From Typhlomys cinereus (Eukaryota; Chordata; Mammalia; Rodentia; Platacanthomyidae), in contig JALPQD010000639.1 of assembly GCA_023101885.1 (NCBI GenBank), forward strand, positions 905,465-969,464: a stretch of DNA of 64,000 nucleotides. The letters run 5' to 3'. The position numbers and the translations under genes were made by a program. Under the pieces are notes generated by a model. That model did no database searches. It worked only from the letters and a program-made list of their open reading frames with translations, and had not been told where the DNA came from. Of the stretch, positions 50,444 through 62,097 are shown in pieces (the stretch's first letter is position 1; each line of letters opens with the position of its first letter).

Positions 50444-52490
50444 GTACGGGTCCAGTTTTAATCTTCTGCTTGTGGTGATAGTGGACAGCCTTGTCTAGTT
50501 CCTGATCAAAGCAGGAATGCTTCAAGTTTTTCCCGATTGAGTATAATCCTTGCTGTGGGCTTGTTGTATACAGCTTTTATTATTATACTAGGTTTTTGAT
50601 CATAAAGGGCTGTTGCATCTTGTCAAAAGCTTTTTCTGTATCTATCGAGAGTATCATGTGGTCTTGGACTTTGGACTGGTTTATATGGTGAATTACATTT
50701 ATCAATTTGCGTATGTTGAACCAACCTTGTATGCCAGGGATAAAGCCTACTTGATCCCCATGAATGTTCTTTTTGATATGTTTTTGAATCCACTTTGCTA
50801 AGACTTTGTTGAGAATCTTTGCATCTGTGTTCATCAGAGAGATTGGCCTATAGTTTTTTTTTTTAAGTATCTTTATTAGGTTTTGGGATTAAGACAATAT
50901 GAACTTCATAGAAGGAATTTGGTAGTGTTCCTTCTTTTGCTATTTGATGAAACAGTTTAAGGAGTATTGGTGTTATTAGCTCTTAAAGGTCTGGTAGAAC
51001 TCTGTGCTGAATGCATCTGGTCCAGGATATTTTTTGTTGGGAAAATTCAAGATTACTTCCTCAATTTCTTCATCTGTTATAGGACTATTTAAATAATTCA
51101 CAACTTCCTGATTCAATTTGGGTAAGTTGTGTTTACTTAGGAATTCATCCATCTCTTTCATCCTGTCAAATTTCACAGAGTATAAGTTTTTGAAATATGA
51201 CATTATAATTCTCTGGATTTCTTGGTTATCAGTAGTGATAACTCCATTCTCATTTCTAATTTTGTTAAATTGGATTTTCTCTTTCTTGCTTTTGTTAATT
51301 TAGCTAGGGGTGTATCAACCTTATTGATTTTTTCAAAAAAACAGCTTTTTGACCAGTGGATTTTCTGTATCATTTTCTTAACCTCAATTTCAGATATTTC
51401 TCCCCTTATTTTGCTAATCTCTTCTCTTCTACTGCTTTTGGGATCAGATTGCTCTAGTGTCTCTAAATCTTTAAACTGCATTGTTAAGTTATTTATTTCT
51501 GATGTTTCAATTTTTTTGATATAGGCATTAAGATCTACGAACTTACCTCTTAGGACAGCTTTCATTTTGTCCTAGAAATTTTGGTAAGTTGCATTTTCAT
51601 TATCATTTGCTTTCAGGAAATCTTGAATTTCCTTTTTAATTTCTTTCTGAATCCAATTCTCCTTCAGCATCATAGTGTTATGTTTCCAGGAGTTAGTGTG
51701 TTGTCTGTTGTTTGTTGTGTTGTGGATGTCCAGCTTTAGGCTGTGGTGGTCTGATAGGGTACAGGCTAGAATTTCAACTTTCCTGTATATGTGTAGATTT
51801 GTTTTGTGGCCCAATATGTGATCTATTTTGGAGAATGTTCATGTGCTGCTGAGAAAAATATGTATTCTTTTGGTGTGTGGATGAAAAGTTCGATAGAGAT
51901 TTGTAAGGTCCATTTCAGTAAGGTTTGATTAAGCTCCAAAATGGCGCTGATAAGTTTTGACCTGTTGATCTATCCCATGTTGAGAGGGCAGTGTTGTAAT
52001 CCCCAAGAATTATCATTTTAGGGTTGATTTCTTGCTTTAGACGCTGTAGGGTTTGTTTAGTGAAAGGGGGGGGGGCCATTTTGGGTACATATATGTTCAG
52101 TATTGTGAAGTGTACCTGGTGAATTGTACCTGTGACTAAAATGTAGTATCCATCTGTATCTCTTATGATTTTTTTTGGTTTGAAGTCCATTTTGTCTGAT
52201 AGCATAATGGCTACCCCTGCCTGTTTTCAGGTTCCATTAGCTTGCAGAATTTTGGACCAGTCTTTTATTTTTAGGATGTGCCTATCTTTTGTGGTAAGAT
52301 GGGGTTCCTGCAGGCAGCTGATTGATTGGTTTTGATTTTGAATCCAAGTTTGTAATCCGTGTCTCTCAATCAGTGAGTTAATTCCATTAACATTCAATGT
52401 TATAATGGAAAATTTATTTTTCATTCAGGACGTTTATTATGTTTAATGGCTTTTGTAAGTGTATTGTTTTGCTTTTAGGTTTTGGTGGTA

Positions 52491-53497
52491 TTATACTTCC
52501 CTTCTGTCTTCCTGGATATGCTTGTTTTTTTCTTCAAGCTTGAGTATCATTTCTAGCATTTTTTGAAGGCATGGTTTGGTGGACTTGTATCTCTTCAAGT
52601 TGTCTTTGTGTGGGAAAATTTTTCTTTGCCCCTCAGTCATGACAGAAGTTTTGCAGGGTATATCAGCCTGGGTTGACATTTTTGCTCATTCAATACTTGA
52701 AGTACATCTCTCCAACCCCTCTTGCTTTTACTGTTTCCATTTAGAAGTCATTTGTTAGATAGGTTTACCTTTAAAAGTGACTTGTTTTTTTTCCCTTGAA
52801 CCTCTCAGCAACATTTCTTTACCTTGAATGTGGAGTGTTTTAACTATTATTTGCCGTGGTGAGTTTCTATTTTGGTCATATCTGTTTGGGGTATGGAATG
52901 CCTCTTGTATATATGGATGGGGCTCTTTTTTTTTAGATGAGGAATGTTTTCCTTGATGATAGTTTGAAAAATTTCCTCAGGTGTGGTATTTTAGATTCTT
53001 GCACTGGTATTGCATGAATATGCATGTTAGGCTTCTTCAGGGTGTCCCACACTCTTGAATATTTCTCTTGAGTATCTTTTTGGCTTTAACAACTTATTCC
53101 ATTGAGCTTCCATTCTGCTGATAAGACTTTCTGTTGAGTTCTGGGTTGAAGATAACTTGCCTTTTAGTTCAGTTTTAAACTCTGTGTGAGTCTGTTTTAA
53201 CTGCTCTATGCCTATTTTTGTTTCTTGAACTGTTTTTCTCAACTCCTCCAAGTGTCTGTTGTGTTCCTCTTCAAAGTGGTTGATGCAGTTATTTAATTCC
53301 TCCCAATTTCCTGCTTCATAGTATTGATCATGGTAATGATTATATTTTGAAAGTCGTTATCTTGGGTCAGGCTTTCTTGGCTATTTTCCATGGATTTTTT
53401 CTGGTTGGAGTCTATCAGTTATGGGATTAATTCCTTCAGTGGGAGATTTGTTTTCTTGGGTTTTGTTTCTCATCGATTTGTACTTTGACTTGGGCAT
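52491..53497 (-). pseudogene. L1 ORF1, broken
   Basis: The ATG complement is at 53495-53497 with an MPKSKYKS-like start. An early stop falls after about 38 codons (HGK*). Further fragments show the coiled-coil region (53027-53251, rich in E, K, Q and L, beginning MEELRKTVQE) and the C-terminal region ending near 52491 (TSVMTEGQRKIFPHKDN). Together they span about 335 codons, the usual length for a mammalian ORF1. Several stops and shifts make it a pseudogene. Confidence 0.85.
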
Positions 53498-53713
53498 TGT
53501 TGTTTTAACTCTTAAGACCTCCTTTCAATTTCTGTGTGTTTTTACCTGAACTGAATTAGTTGGCTTGGAGCAGCTCCTGTTCAGGCTGGCTGGTGGGAGG
53601 AGCTGGGACTAGTGGGTTGCCTGGGGTTTGGGAATTTGCAGGGGGAGCTTACCTAGGTCGCAGTGTGTCTGGCTGGACTGCACACAAACCAGGCGGGTGG
53701 GGAAAGGCTAGAT
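53498..53713 (-). repeat. L1 5' UTR remnant
   Basis: About 215 bp upstream of the ORF1 start, more GC-rich than the flanks. It ends at the possible 'ctagat' outer TSD. Much shorter than a full L1 promoter, so the 5' end is truncated. Confidence 0.65.
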
Positions 53714-53964
53714 GTTGTTAAGTAATGAAAAAAGCTCTCTTCATTTATGGAAATTATATTTTAGAGAATCCTATCATTTGAGTCCATAATCATTTTATTA
53801 TATTTTTTCTGTTGGAGAATAACACAACTTAAAACTAGATATTTTAAGCTAAATGTTGTGTACTTTCCAGTAGATCATATTATTTTGATAAGACCCATGA
53901 ATATATTTGTTGATATCTTACTATTTTAGTATTTAGGCATGGAAAATTCACAAATACATAGAAA

Positions 53965-54170
53965 GAGAGATAAATAGATGATAGATATATGGATATATAG
54001 TTAAATCTATGAATAGATGATAGGTAATGATAGATATATAGATAAATAGATGATATTTATAGATAACAGGTAGATTACAGATAAGCAGATGACATGAATA
54101 GACAGGTAGGTAGGTAGGTAGATAGATAGATAGATAGATAGACAGATAGATAGATAGATAGATAGAAGAT
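53965..54170. repeat. (GATA)n-type array
   Basis: Degenerate GATA units lead into a cleaner block at 54105-54168 (AGGT units then GATA units). A minus-strand frame through it is a TATC-derived artefact. Confidence 0.9.
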
Positions 54171-54215
54171 ACATAATAGATAATAGATGTGTTCAGTGCA
54201 TTACATGTTTGTGTT

Positions 54216-54230
54216 AAAATCATACAATCA
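54216..54230. repeat. Left TSD of the U6 pseudogene
   Basis: 'aaaatcatacaatca', identical to 54337-54351. The preceding bases are 'gtgtt', so the minus strand reads TTTT/AA at the nick. Confidence 0.9.
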
Positions 54231-54334
54231 GTGCTCACTTTGGCAGCATATATATTAAAATTGGAATGATGCAGAGAATATTATTATGGTCCCTGCACAA
54301 GGATAACACATAAATTTGTGGAGTGTTCCACATA
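54231..54334 (+). pseudogene. Retroposed U6 snRNA pseudogene
   Basis: Starts 'gtgctcactttggcagcata' and follows the U6 snRNA from its 5' end ('ttaaaattggaatgatgcag', 'ggtccctgcacaaggataac', ending 'gagtgttccacata'). There are many substitutions, including in the ACAGAGA box region (reads 'gcagagaa'). An A-rich tail and a 15-bp TSD show L1-mediated retroposition. There is no upstream snRNA promoter (PSE/TATA) that I can see. Not a functional U6 gene. Confidence 0.95.
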
Positions 54335-54336
54335 AA

Positions 54337-54351
54337 AAAATCATACAATCA
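54337..54351. repeat. Right TSD of the U6 pseudogene
   Basis: Perfect second copy of the 15-bp direct repeat, directly after the short A tail. Confidence 0.9.
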
Positions 54352-57060
54352 GGTTTTACATTACTGTTTTGAAAAGAAAAACCCATTTGATTGTCCTGAC
54401 AAAGGTCATTCTAAATAATGACCTCAGTGGATGAAGTTTGGTTTCCTTTTCCCTCTACCTGTTACAATATTTGGGATGTTTTTGTTTGCTATAACAAAAT
54501 TATTGCCTTGGTTACAGGAGGCACATATACAGTCTTCATTGTCTAAGAAGCAAAGATTAAATGTGAAGGTATACAGATCTTCTTTTCAAAAAATTCTCCA
54601 CTAATACTTCAAGATATAATTTCTAAATGACCATGCAGTTTATTGGGCTTAATGTTCCTTCCTTTAAGTTTCTTAATTTGATTTGCAGATTTTTATAGTT
54701 TATCGTTCTCTCATTTCCCAATTCTTTTCATCCACTTTATTTTTTTCCAATTTTCTTCATCCACTTTAATACAAACTCAAAAAAGTATTCTTTTTTTAGA
54801 TTCATTCACGGTATAAAGTTCTTTGCCAGATACATTTTAAGTTAAAGAATATAATCTTTAGCCCAATACAAAATTATTGTTGGATACTGTAAACCTGAAA
54901 GAATCATTTTTGACATGTCAGGGTTGTACACAATTAAAAATTTATAACCTTAAGTTGTGGACATGCATACTAATACATAAGACAAGAATTGTATACATTC
55001 ACAAGTATTCTACACATAATTGCTGAGTACACTGACATTTTTCAAGGTGATAGAGCATCATTTAGAATTAACTCATAACTCCAGATTTTACAAGCCTCTG
55101 TAGTTTTTGCTAGCAGGGCATCATGATCTGTGGAGGAGATGAAATCATTCATTAGTTAGAAAAGTCTCTTGGCTAGTTTCACAAAAGAATTAGATATTGT
55201 CAAGTGAATATTTCAGGAAAGAAAAAGAAAAGGAGCTATAACATGAATCCATCTAGGAAATTACAAGAGGAAATAACTGACAACCTTAGGGTTCTTGAAA
55301 CAAATGAAAGTGAAAGGTATAGTTTCCTTGCAGAAGTCTGGGAGTCCTAGAACTCTGTAAAAAGTGTCTTCACTTAGTGGAAGCTAGTGTGAAAAAGACT
55401 TGAGACAAAAGAACTTGCAGAGTTGAACTGGTATCAACTAATTTGGAGAGAAGTTAAGAGAGCTGTAAGGTCAGTTTGCAGGATGTGCAATAACTATAAA
55501 CTGGGACCAATTTCAGCTGTTGAATCTATTACTGAATTTACTAGAGAATTCTTTCTAGGGTAGTGCTGATAAAAACACACAGTGCATGTCTTTCCCTTTT
55601 CTCTTTCTCCCATCCAATCTCCTTCACAGGACTCCCTGTTGCCAGACGATCAAAGAAAAAAAGCTTGCTAATGAGAGGTGTAGTGTTCTACAGAATCACA
55701 ACGAAAATGAAATGAAGTGGAGTTGAAGCTGAGAAAGATAATGGCTTAATAACTGCTATAGAATACAAAAGATTGTACATCATAGACCACTGTTTGCAAA
55801 GCTAAACTTGTGGTTTTATATCTGAGAAAACTAATATTAGTTATTGGTGCATTTAATATGTGCTGAGTTCCATTATAAGTGCAATGACTCTGCTATCCTA
55901 TTTAATTAAGACATATCCAGTGTGATGGGAATTCACCAAAATCATGAAGGACTTACTCACACTGATTATCATTGTGAGGATTAAGACAGCAGTTCCATCG
56001 TGCAGCCTATGTGTGTAGTCCCTTCCCCATAAGCATATCGTCTTTAAGTTATACCTACCCACTGAGCATTTGTTGATTTTGACTATGAGCCACAGTTGCA
56101 TGAGCTTCATTGCCACTGGTTGAAAACAGGGGAATATTTTGGGGAAATAAAGACTTGTTGGAGACTTTGAATTGGTAGACCTTAGAAACACTGGGACTCA
56201 GTTTTTCCACACGAACTTGTAATAATACTAGTAATAAATCCTTCTAGCTGAAAATGAAGGTGAGAAAAATATCTGAACTCCTTTGAGAGGTCAGCAAAAG
56301 CTAGAGTCAACAGGTGAGATTGGAGAGTCAGAATAATACAAAGAATTGGCATTTAGCACTATGGCCACTATTGTTAATTGAAAATGTTTGTGTTATTGTA
56401 ATGACTTAATCTAAGGACATGCACAATAACTAAGGGCATCAATATTTCATCACTCCATCCAGCATTTTTCTGATAAATGATTACACAGATAACCACAATT
56501 ATATATAACTCATTGGTGGCACATTAAAGTATTCTTCTTATACCTTTGTATATAATGAAACTAAGATGTAGATTTTAAAAAAAATCTCTGAATAGAGTTT
56601 AAGCTTAGGTCTGTGTTATTCTAAAGGCATCACTTATTTTAACCTTTCCCTTGACCCCATGTTCATGATTGATATGTCAGGAAGGAACACTGCCATATTG
56701 AATCTCTCTTTGATTGTTCCTTTTTAACCTACCTTTACATGTCTTCATGATGGCATATTGGAAAGAGCATTAAAAAAAAAAAAAAGAAAACCTTCAGATA
56801 TGCCACATACATATTGATGGTGTGGTATATCTGAAGATTTTCTTTCTTCCTTTTTTTGAGCCCTTGGTTTGAATTTTAATTATAATCAAGACTTTCCTTG
56901 TCTTCTTTCAAGGCTAAGAAATCCCCGGTCTTAGTAGCTACAATTCCACAAAAATGGTATTGAAACTTAATGTACGTTGTGATAATATGAAGTAGTGGAG
57001 CACATAGAAGACTATTAACACTTGAAAACCCTATGCAAAGGAACTAATGGCTTTATGAAA
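54352..57060. other. Unique AT-rich sequence
   Basis: A perfect A-run of about 13 lies at 56772-56784. No gene, RNA or clear repeat family was recognised in this 2.7-kb stretch. Confidence 0.45.
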
Positions 57061-57389
57061 GTTGTGGAAGGCTGTGCCATGTGAAGACATATATTCCATT
57101 CTCTCTGAATCACCTTTAAGCCCAGTCCAGCACTTGAATCTTCCCATGTGGATGATCAGGCCCTTGCCAGACATCTGCAAGCACAAGTGCCCTGATCTTA
57201 GATGTTGTGGTAGAAATAAGGATGGTGAAGGCCATGCTGATAAGCCTCAGCTGGCAACGAGGAACAAGTGATGGGAAACCAGAGAGATGCATCTTGGTTA
57301 TAAGGTAACAAATTTGTGACTGAATTGTGTTGATGCCTTGGTATTTTGTAGAAGACTAAAATGATAACCAAATGTTTGCTAAGCAACAT
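57061..57389 (+). repeat. Possible 5' LTR or flank of a MaLR element
   Basis: The sequence lies immediately before the MaLR internal region. It ends with 'gatgccttggtattttgtag', plausible for an LTR 3' part. It does not visibly match the candidate 3' LTR at 58523, so it may be an unrelated fragment or a different subfamily. Confidence 0.3.
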
Positions 57390-58520
57390 GTTAGGAAGCT
57401 GTGTGACTTCTCACCCCTGCTCACAGTAAGATTCAAGAACAGAGAACTCAACTCAGATTGGGAAAATTCTCAATCTGTCCAGGATGTAAAGATTAAATTT
57501 GTGTGTTTAGAGAATAATAGGGAGAAAATGCATGGCCATGCCAATATTTCATTAGAATGTTTTGGCAAGTCTGAGGTTAATCATCAAGATAAGGAAAGAA
57601 TTGGCACGAGCACAGTACGTCTCATAGGGACCACTCACATTAAAGACTAATGGACCAGAGCCCTTCCAAGGGAATGGTTGAAGGCAGTTTCTGGGGCTTT
57701 GGATCTAGGTTCTCATTGTTGCCTCACGTTGAACGTTGGCTGCTCCCAGCTGAATACAAAACAAGCTCAAATATGTGTTAGGCCATTTCTTCAGGAAGCA
57801 TAGGTCATGAACTTCAGTGGGTTCCACAAGATACTAATTCAAAGGATAGAAAGTACAAGAACTGTGTTGTCTTCACTGTCTCTATCTAAATTTCAACAAA
57901 TAAACAGTAGGACCCCAAAGCCCAAGGCCCAGGTAGAGAACTGGTAAAAGAGCAGAGATTCCTCAACAAGACAGGCCTATTAGGTCACTGCTTACTGAGA
58001 CCTTGGTCACCTCTGAAATCCCATGACAGCAGAGGCACCACCAAGACTCTCCACCCATGAGACCTGCTATGTGGGTGGCCAGCAAAATTGCAGTAGAAGA
58101 GCTTTTTTAGGACTTAGCAATGCTGTACCTGTCTCCATGTGTATGAAATGTAAGAGATGGAGTGAAACTATGTTATCCTCACAACTTAATGCTTAACATT
58201 GTTTGCCTTGCTGTATTCTGGACTTATTTGAAAGTTGTTACCTCTTCTTGCCTATCTCCATTTTGAAATGAAAATGCCTCTCCGAAATCTGAATCACTGT
58301 TTTGTTTTAGTAGCAAATAACTTGTTCACTCAGTAAGTTCACAGTTGGAGGGAAATTTTTCTGAGAATGAATCATACCTCACTCACAGCTGACACTTTGA
58401 GCTTCACCTTTAGTTGATGTCAAAGCAAGTTAAGAGCCTTGCATCTAGCAAGATGAACTGAATACATTTTAGATGTGAGAAGTACATGAAGTTTGGAGGG
58501 GATTTAGGAGGAAAAGTTCT
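57390..58520 (+). repeat. ERVL-MaLR internal region
   Basis: About 1.1 kb matches the non-coding MaLR internal sequence in order: 'aactcagattgggaaaattc', 'agagaataatagggagaaaa', 'cagcagaggcaccaccaaga', 'ccatgagacctgctatgtgg', 'aaaattgcagtagaagagct' and, near the end, 'tgaagtttggaggggattta'. These internal regions carry no gag/pol/env proteins. It is decayed and ancient; the orientation is plus. Confidence 0.8.
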
Positions 58521-58522
58521 GT

Positions 58523-58880
58523 GTTGTAAAATATATACCTAGAGAGCCATTTCTCAAGTGCGCAAAGCTGTAGTTGGGTGAAACACCAACAGTATTCATT
58601 GTTTTACCTGGGAAGTAAGCGCCTAACAGACTTCACATCATTAATAACAACAGATGTATTTGTGTACAGTATTGCAGTCTGTGTCAACCATTTATGGAGC
58701 AAATCTAATCATTAGTGTTAATACTGATGTCCTTGGAAACGGATGTCCACCAAGTATTTCTAATAAGGAAAATTACACAGAATTGTTTCTTGCACCTCTT
58801 ATTTCCTTTGGGCATGTAAGCAACACAAGTCAGTGACATCATGTGACACTTTTGTAGGCATAGGTTGCAGTGTATTACTT
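58523..58880 (+). repeat. Candidate 3' LTR of the MaLR element
   Basis: It begins 'tgttgtaaaatatatacc' right after the internal region, as an LTR starting TG should. The end near 58880 is uncertain. It was identified by position more than by recognised motifs. Confidence 0.35.
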
Positions 58881-59096
58881 ACCTGTCTCTCATTGTAATT
58901 ATCTTTCTACAGTATAATCTGAAAGTCAATCTATGAGGTACAGTGTTACAAACTAAACAATTTTACAAGAATATACTAATGTCTGTCCATAAATTCAAAA
59001 GAGAGACCCTTTGCATATCCCTATTACAAATTGGATGTATTTAATAATAGAATAATATTTATTTCTTGGTTTAGTAATAAAATTATTATTTGACAC

Positions 59097-59137
<41 letters not shown>

Positions 59138-59776
59138 GTTATATATAATGCAGTGTGATTGTTCCCCACCTGACATACACCTTCTCTTATTTTTCTCCCC
59201 ATCCTTGCCAGGCTCCTTTCCCCCCACTTATCTGTTTCCTATATTTATGACAAGTCTTTCTTTATGTAACAGTGAGCTTGACTATGGACATTTGTGTGAC
59301 TGTAGGTGTAGAACTATGGGAGGCTGGTGGACTCATCCATCTAGTATCTTAACTAGCTTCATGTTTTTTTCATTGGGGTTATAACAGAAGACAGAGATTC
59401 TTTCTTCTAAACAAAGAAATCAGAAAGCAACTGATTGCTTCCATAGCTGTCCAGTTACTATTGCTCACGTGGGCACATAAAGCTTGGCAAATCAGTAATG
59501 GACTTCATTTTAAAACCTTTTCTTAACTTTACTTTACGAAGAATCCTGTGTTGCAAATAAATAACAGCGAACCATTGATGTAGATGTACAATAATACCAT
59601 GTGCTTTTCTTGAATGACAGGAAACCAGGATCAGAGATTTCAGGATTGACTTAAGGATTAGTGATGTCATCAAAAACCCAATCAGTTTTCATTCCTGTTT
59701 TCCCAGCATATATTAGGTCTCAGTGTCAAACCTTGGGTCTATAGTAACTATATGCAGCACATGGAAAACATTATCA
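58881..59776. other. Unique sequence with a (TA)n run
   Basis: A perfect TA run lies at 59102-59133. Otherwise no gene or clear repeat was recognised. Confidence 0.4.
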
Positions 59777-60165
59777 GTTACTTTTCCTTCTGCTACGACA
59801 AAATACCTGACAAAAGGAAGTTAAGGAAGTAAAGATTTATTCTGGGTCACAGTTTGTGGGGTTAATTGATCATTACAAAGAAATAATGATGGTAGGACCT
59901 TGAGGTATCAGTTCTTTTTTTTAATTTGTTTATTTATTTTTTCCACTCATACTGTAACCACAGTCAGGAAGCAGACAGAGAGAAATGCTGATATTCTCTT
60001 GTTTCTCTTTTAACATATTCTAGAATCATAGTCCATGAGATGATTCCATCTACATTCAGAGTTTAGGTCTTCCATGTCCACTTAAACATCTAGAGGAACA
60101 CTCTCAGAAACACACGAGAAGTGTGTTTCCTAGAAGATCTAATCAAGTTGACAATGAAGATTAAC
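59777..60165 (+). mobile_element. URR1-like nonautonomous hAT DNA transposon
   Basis: The start 'agttacttttccttctgcta' and 'gacaaaatacctgacaaaag', the middle 'caggaagcagacagagagaa', and the end 'gtgtgtttcctagaagatct' with 'gttgacaatgaagattaaca' follow the order of a common rodent element that I recall as URR1 (hAT-Charlie). The terminal inverted repeats and 8-bp duplication are not clear. Family name from memory. Confidence 0.6.
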
Positions 60166-61050
60166 AAAGTAACCTATCAATGTTTGTGAACAATACTAAA
60201 TCATAAAATCAGAGTGAATAAGTAAGGATTACATAGGTCTTCATCAATAGGTACTAAGTCTGCTTTCTAAAAAACAGACCAAAGTAACGTTGAAAAGACT
60301 ATTGCATTTCAAAAGGAAAATATTTGTAATTTGCCTTACACAGTCATCTGTACTTGTCCTTCTTCTGTACTAGTGGGACACGGTTAGTCCAGACATGAAT
60401 AATATGAATAAATCCTGGTGTTGACTCTGTCTCCAACTCATCTGCCTGTCTGAAAGGTAGGATCAGACAGTTGAGTCATTCACTAAAAGCTGCCTATGGG
60501 TCATAGCTTTTCTAAGCTAAGTAACTTTGGACTGTTGGCCAATATCATCCTCCTGTTTCTTCTTCAAGACAATCATAAAATAGATGCCCTATTTCCATGG
60601 ATGGTACCATCAATACTGGCCACAGATATAAGAGAGACGAATGGTTTCCAGGTAACAGTTACTATGAAACAGAGACTGGGAAAAAGACCAAATTACTGGA
60701 GAAAGGTATTGACAAATCCAGGCCATCAGGAAGTTCACCCCTAGTATTAGATATTCGCTGCTAACACTAAGCTCATTTTCCTTCAACAGTGAGTGAGCCA
60801 ACCACATGTGGCCAAATTACTTGCTCTAGTTCTACCCATACAATGCTCTCCTATGGCCCACTCATCTTTTCTTGGAGACTAATGTATGTTCACATTCTTC
60901 AGAACACATCTAGAGAGCTCCACCAACAGAAATATTCTGACAGATGGTTTTTCTAGCCCTGCTGGCTTGTTACCTTCTTGTCTGTCATATTCGAAAAAGA
61001 AGGAAGAAAAATGGACACATTATTTTTTAAGAGTTAACCTTTGGACTTGT
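60166..61050. other. Unique sequence, nothing recognised
   Basis: Short frames only (for example 60496-60744 +), without recognisable domains. Confidence 0.45.
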
Positions 61051-61066
61051 AAGAACTGTTTAAATT
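61051..61066. repeat. Left TSD of the SINE
   Basis: 'aagaactgtttaaatt'; its partner at 61359-61374 differs only at one base (t/c). Confidence 0.85.
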
Positions 61067-61288
61067 TTGGGCTGGAGAGATGGCTCAGGGGTTAAGACTG
61101 TCTCTCAAGCAGAAGGTCCTGAGTTCAAATCCCAGGTCCCATGTAAAAACACCAGGTGGCCTACACTTCCGGCCTTAGTAGGCAGAGCTTGTGAAATCCC
61201 AGAGCAAAGCAAGAAAGGAGGTATAATCAATCCAGGATGATTCCCAAAGTCACTCTTGAACCTCCACAGAAATACACAGTGCCCTTTG

Positions 61289-61334
<46 letters not shown>

Positions 61335-61358
61335 CACATGAGAAAATAAAATTAAAAA
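61067..61358 (+). mobile_element. Young tRNA-derived SINE with (CA)n tail and 16-bp TSD
   Basis: The head 'gggctggagagatggctcag' is followed by 'gggttaagactgtctctc'. The B-box-like 'gagttcaaatcccaggtcc' (about 61121) leads into a body with 'ccagagcaaagcaagaaagg' and 'gattcccaaagtcactct'. The tail is a (CA)n array (61291-61333) and an A-rich end. A-box and B-box-like promoters are readable. It is the closest relative of the copy at 39232-39513. Confidence 0.9.
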
Positions 61359-61374
61359 AAGAACTGTTCAAATT
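61359..61374. repeat. Right TSD of the SINE
   Basis: 'aagaactgttcaaatt', one mismatch to the left copy. Confidence 0.85.
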
Positions 61375-62097
61375 CCAACAACCAATGAAGATGTTCCATG
61401 CAATTTTGAAATCAACTGTATTTTTGTGTAGTAAAATTTGTTTGTTATTAATGAGTAACTTTATCTTACACTGTTATACAAAGTTATATTAAAATAGCTT
61501 TTTGCTCTGAATTTATGAAAATGTAACTAGTCAAAGTATTCTATAACTATAAATGATAACACATTATCTAATGAACCTGAATAATTCACCAGGAGGTGAA
61601 TAGAATTGGGGATTAAACGGTGAAAATATTATAAATTAAATATATTCATGTAAGCAAAAGGATAAAATATCCATTTTAATAATACAAACAAATAAAACAA
61701 AAAATTAGGGTCAATAGATTACTTAGTTTACCCATAACACAACAGTACATAAAATAAAAATAGAACCTGAAGCCACATTTTAAAAAGTAATATTTCTATT
61801 TAAAGATTTTCATAAAAACATGAGGATTTGGGAAGCTGTTTGCAATATTAACCTACTTGAACAAAATGAAGGCTTTCCAATAAGCATGATATAGTCATCA
61901 TTTACTCACAAACATTCAGAAAACTGCCTCATCAACTCATTTTATGTGATTTTATTAAAAGTATATAAAATAACAAATGTCTCATAATTAACCCAAGACT
62001 CTGGATGGTCATGAAGGTGGTGGGGAAGTCCACTCAGGAGTTAGTGTTCGGCTGACAAGCAGGTTATTCTGCACAAAACAGAATTGGTCATTCCCAC
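61375..62097. other. Unique AT-rich sequence
   Basis: No gene, RNA or clear repeat was recognised. Confidence 0.45.

Larger units (their letters stand above)
48125..52424 (-). pseudogene. L1 ORF2 (endonuclease/reverse transcriptase), broken
   Basis: ORF2 starts at 52424 with a conserved L1 start region (…LNVNGI near residue 10, QEPH near 40). GDYNT (near 52000) and SDHHS (near 51740) are endonuclease landmarks. The reverse transcriptase region shows PGPDAF and [10 protein letters not shown], then GCPLSP near 50480. The following block with the FADD catalytic motif is absent; sequence resumes in the downstream domain (WIKDLN, then PIKKW). After the nested insert the C-terminal part continues ([18 protein letters not shown]) and ends in a typical SLIGG-S stop at 48125-48127. 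Several frame changes occur (for example near 52206, 51900 and 50900). Confidence 0.9.
47111..53713 (-). mobile_element. Near-full-length L1 LINE, interrupted by a nested L1
   Basis: On the minus strand the order is: a 5' UTR remnant (53498-53713), ORF1 (52491-53497), a 66-bp spacer, ORF2 (52424 down to 48125, interrupted), a 3' UTR (48124-47111) and an A-rich tail. The 48674-50007 segment is a second L1 inserted in the same orientation. Without the insert the element is about 5.3 kb. ORF2 also lacks several hundred bp between the RT core and the downstream region (junction near 50470). Possible weak outer TSD: 'ctagat' at 47105-47110 and 53708-53713, extended with mismatches. Both ORFs are broken, so the element is dead. 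Confidence 0.9.

Noticed and set aside
54231..54334. Functional U6 snRNA gene
   Set aside because: Many substitutions, an A tail, a TSD, and no visible external pol III promoter.
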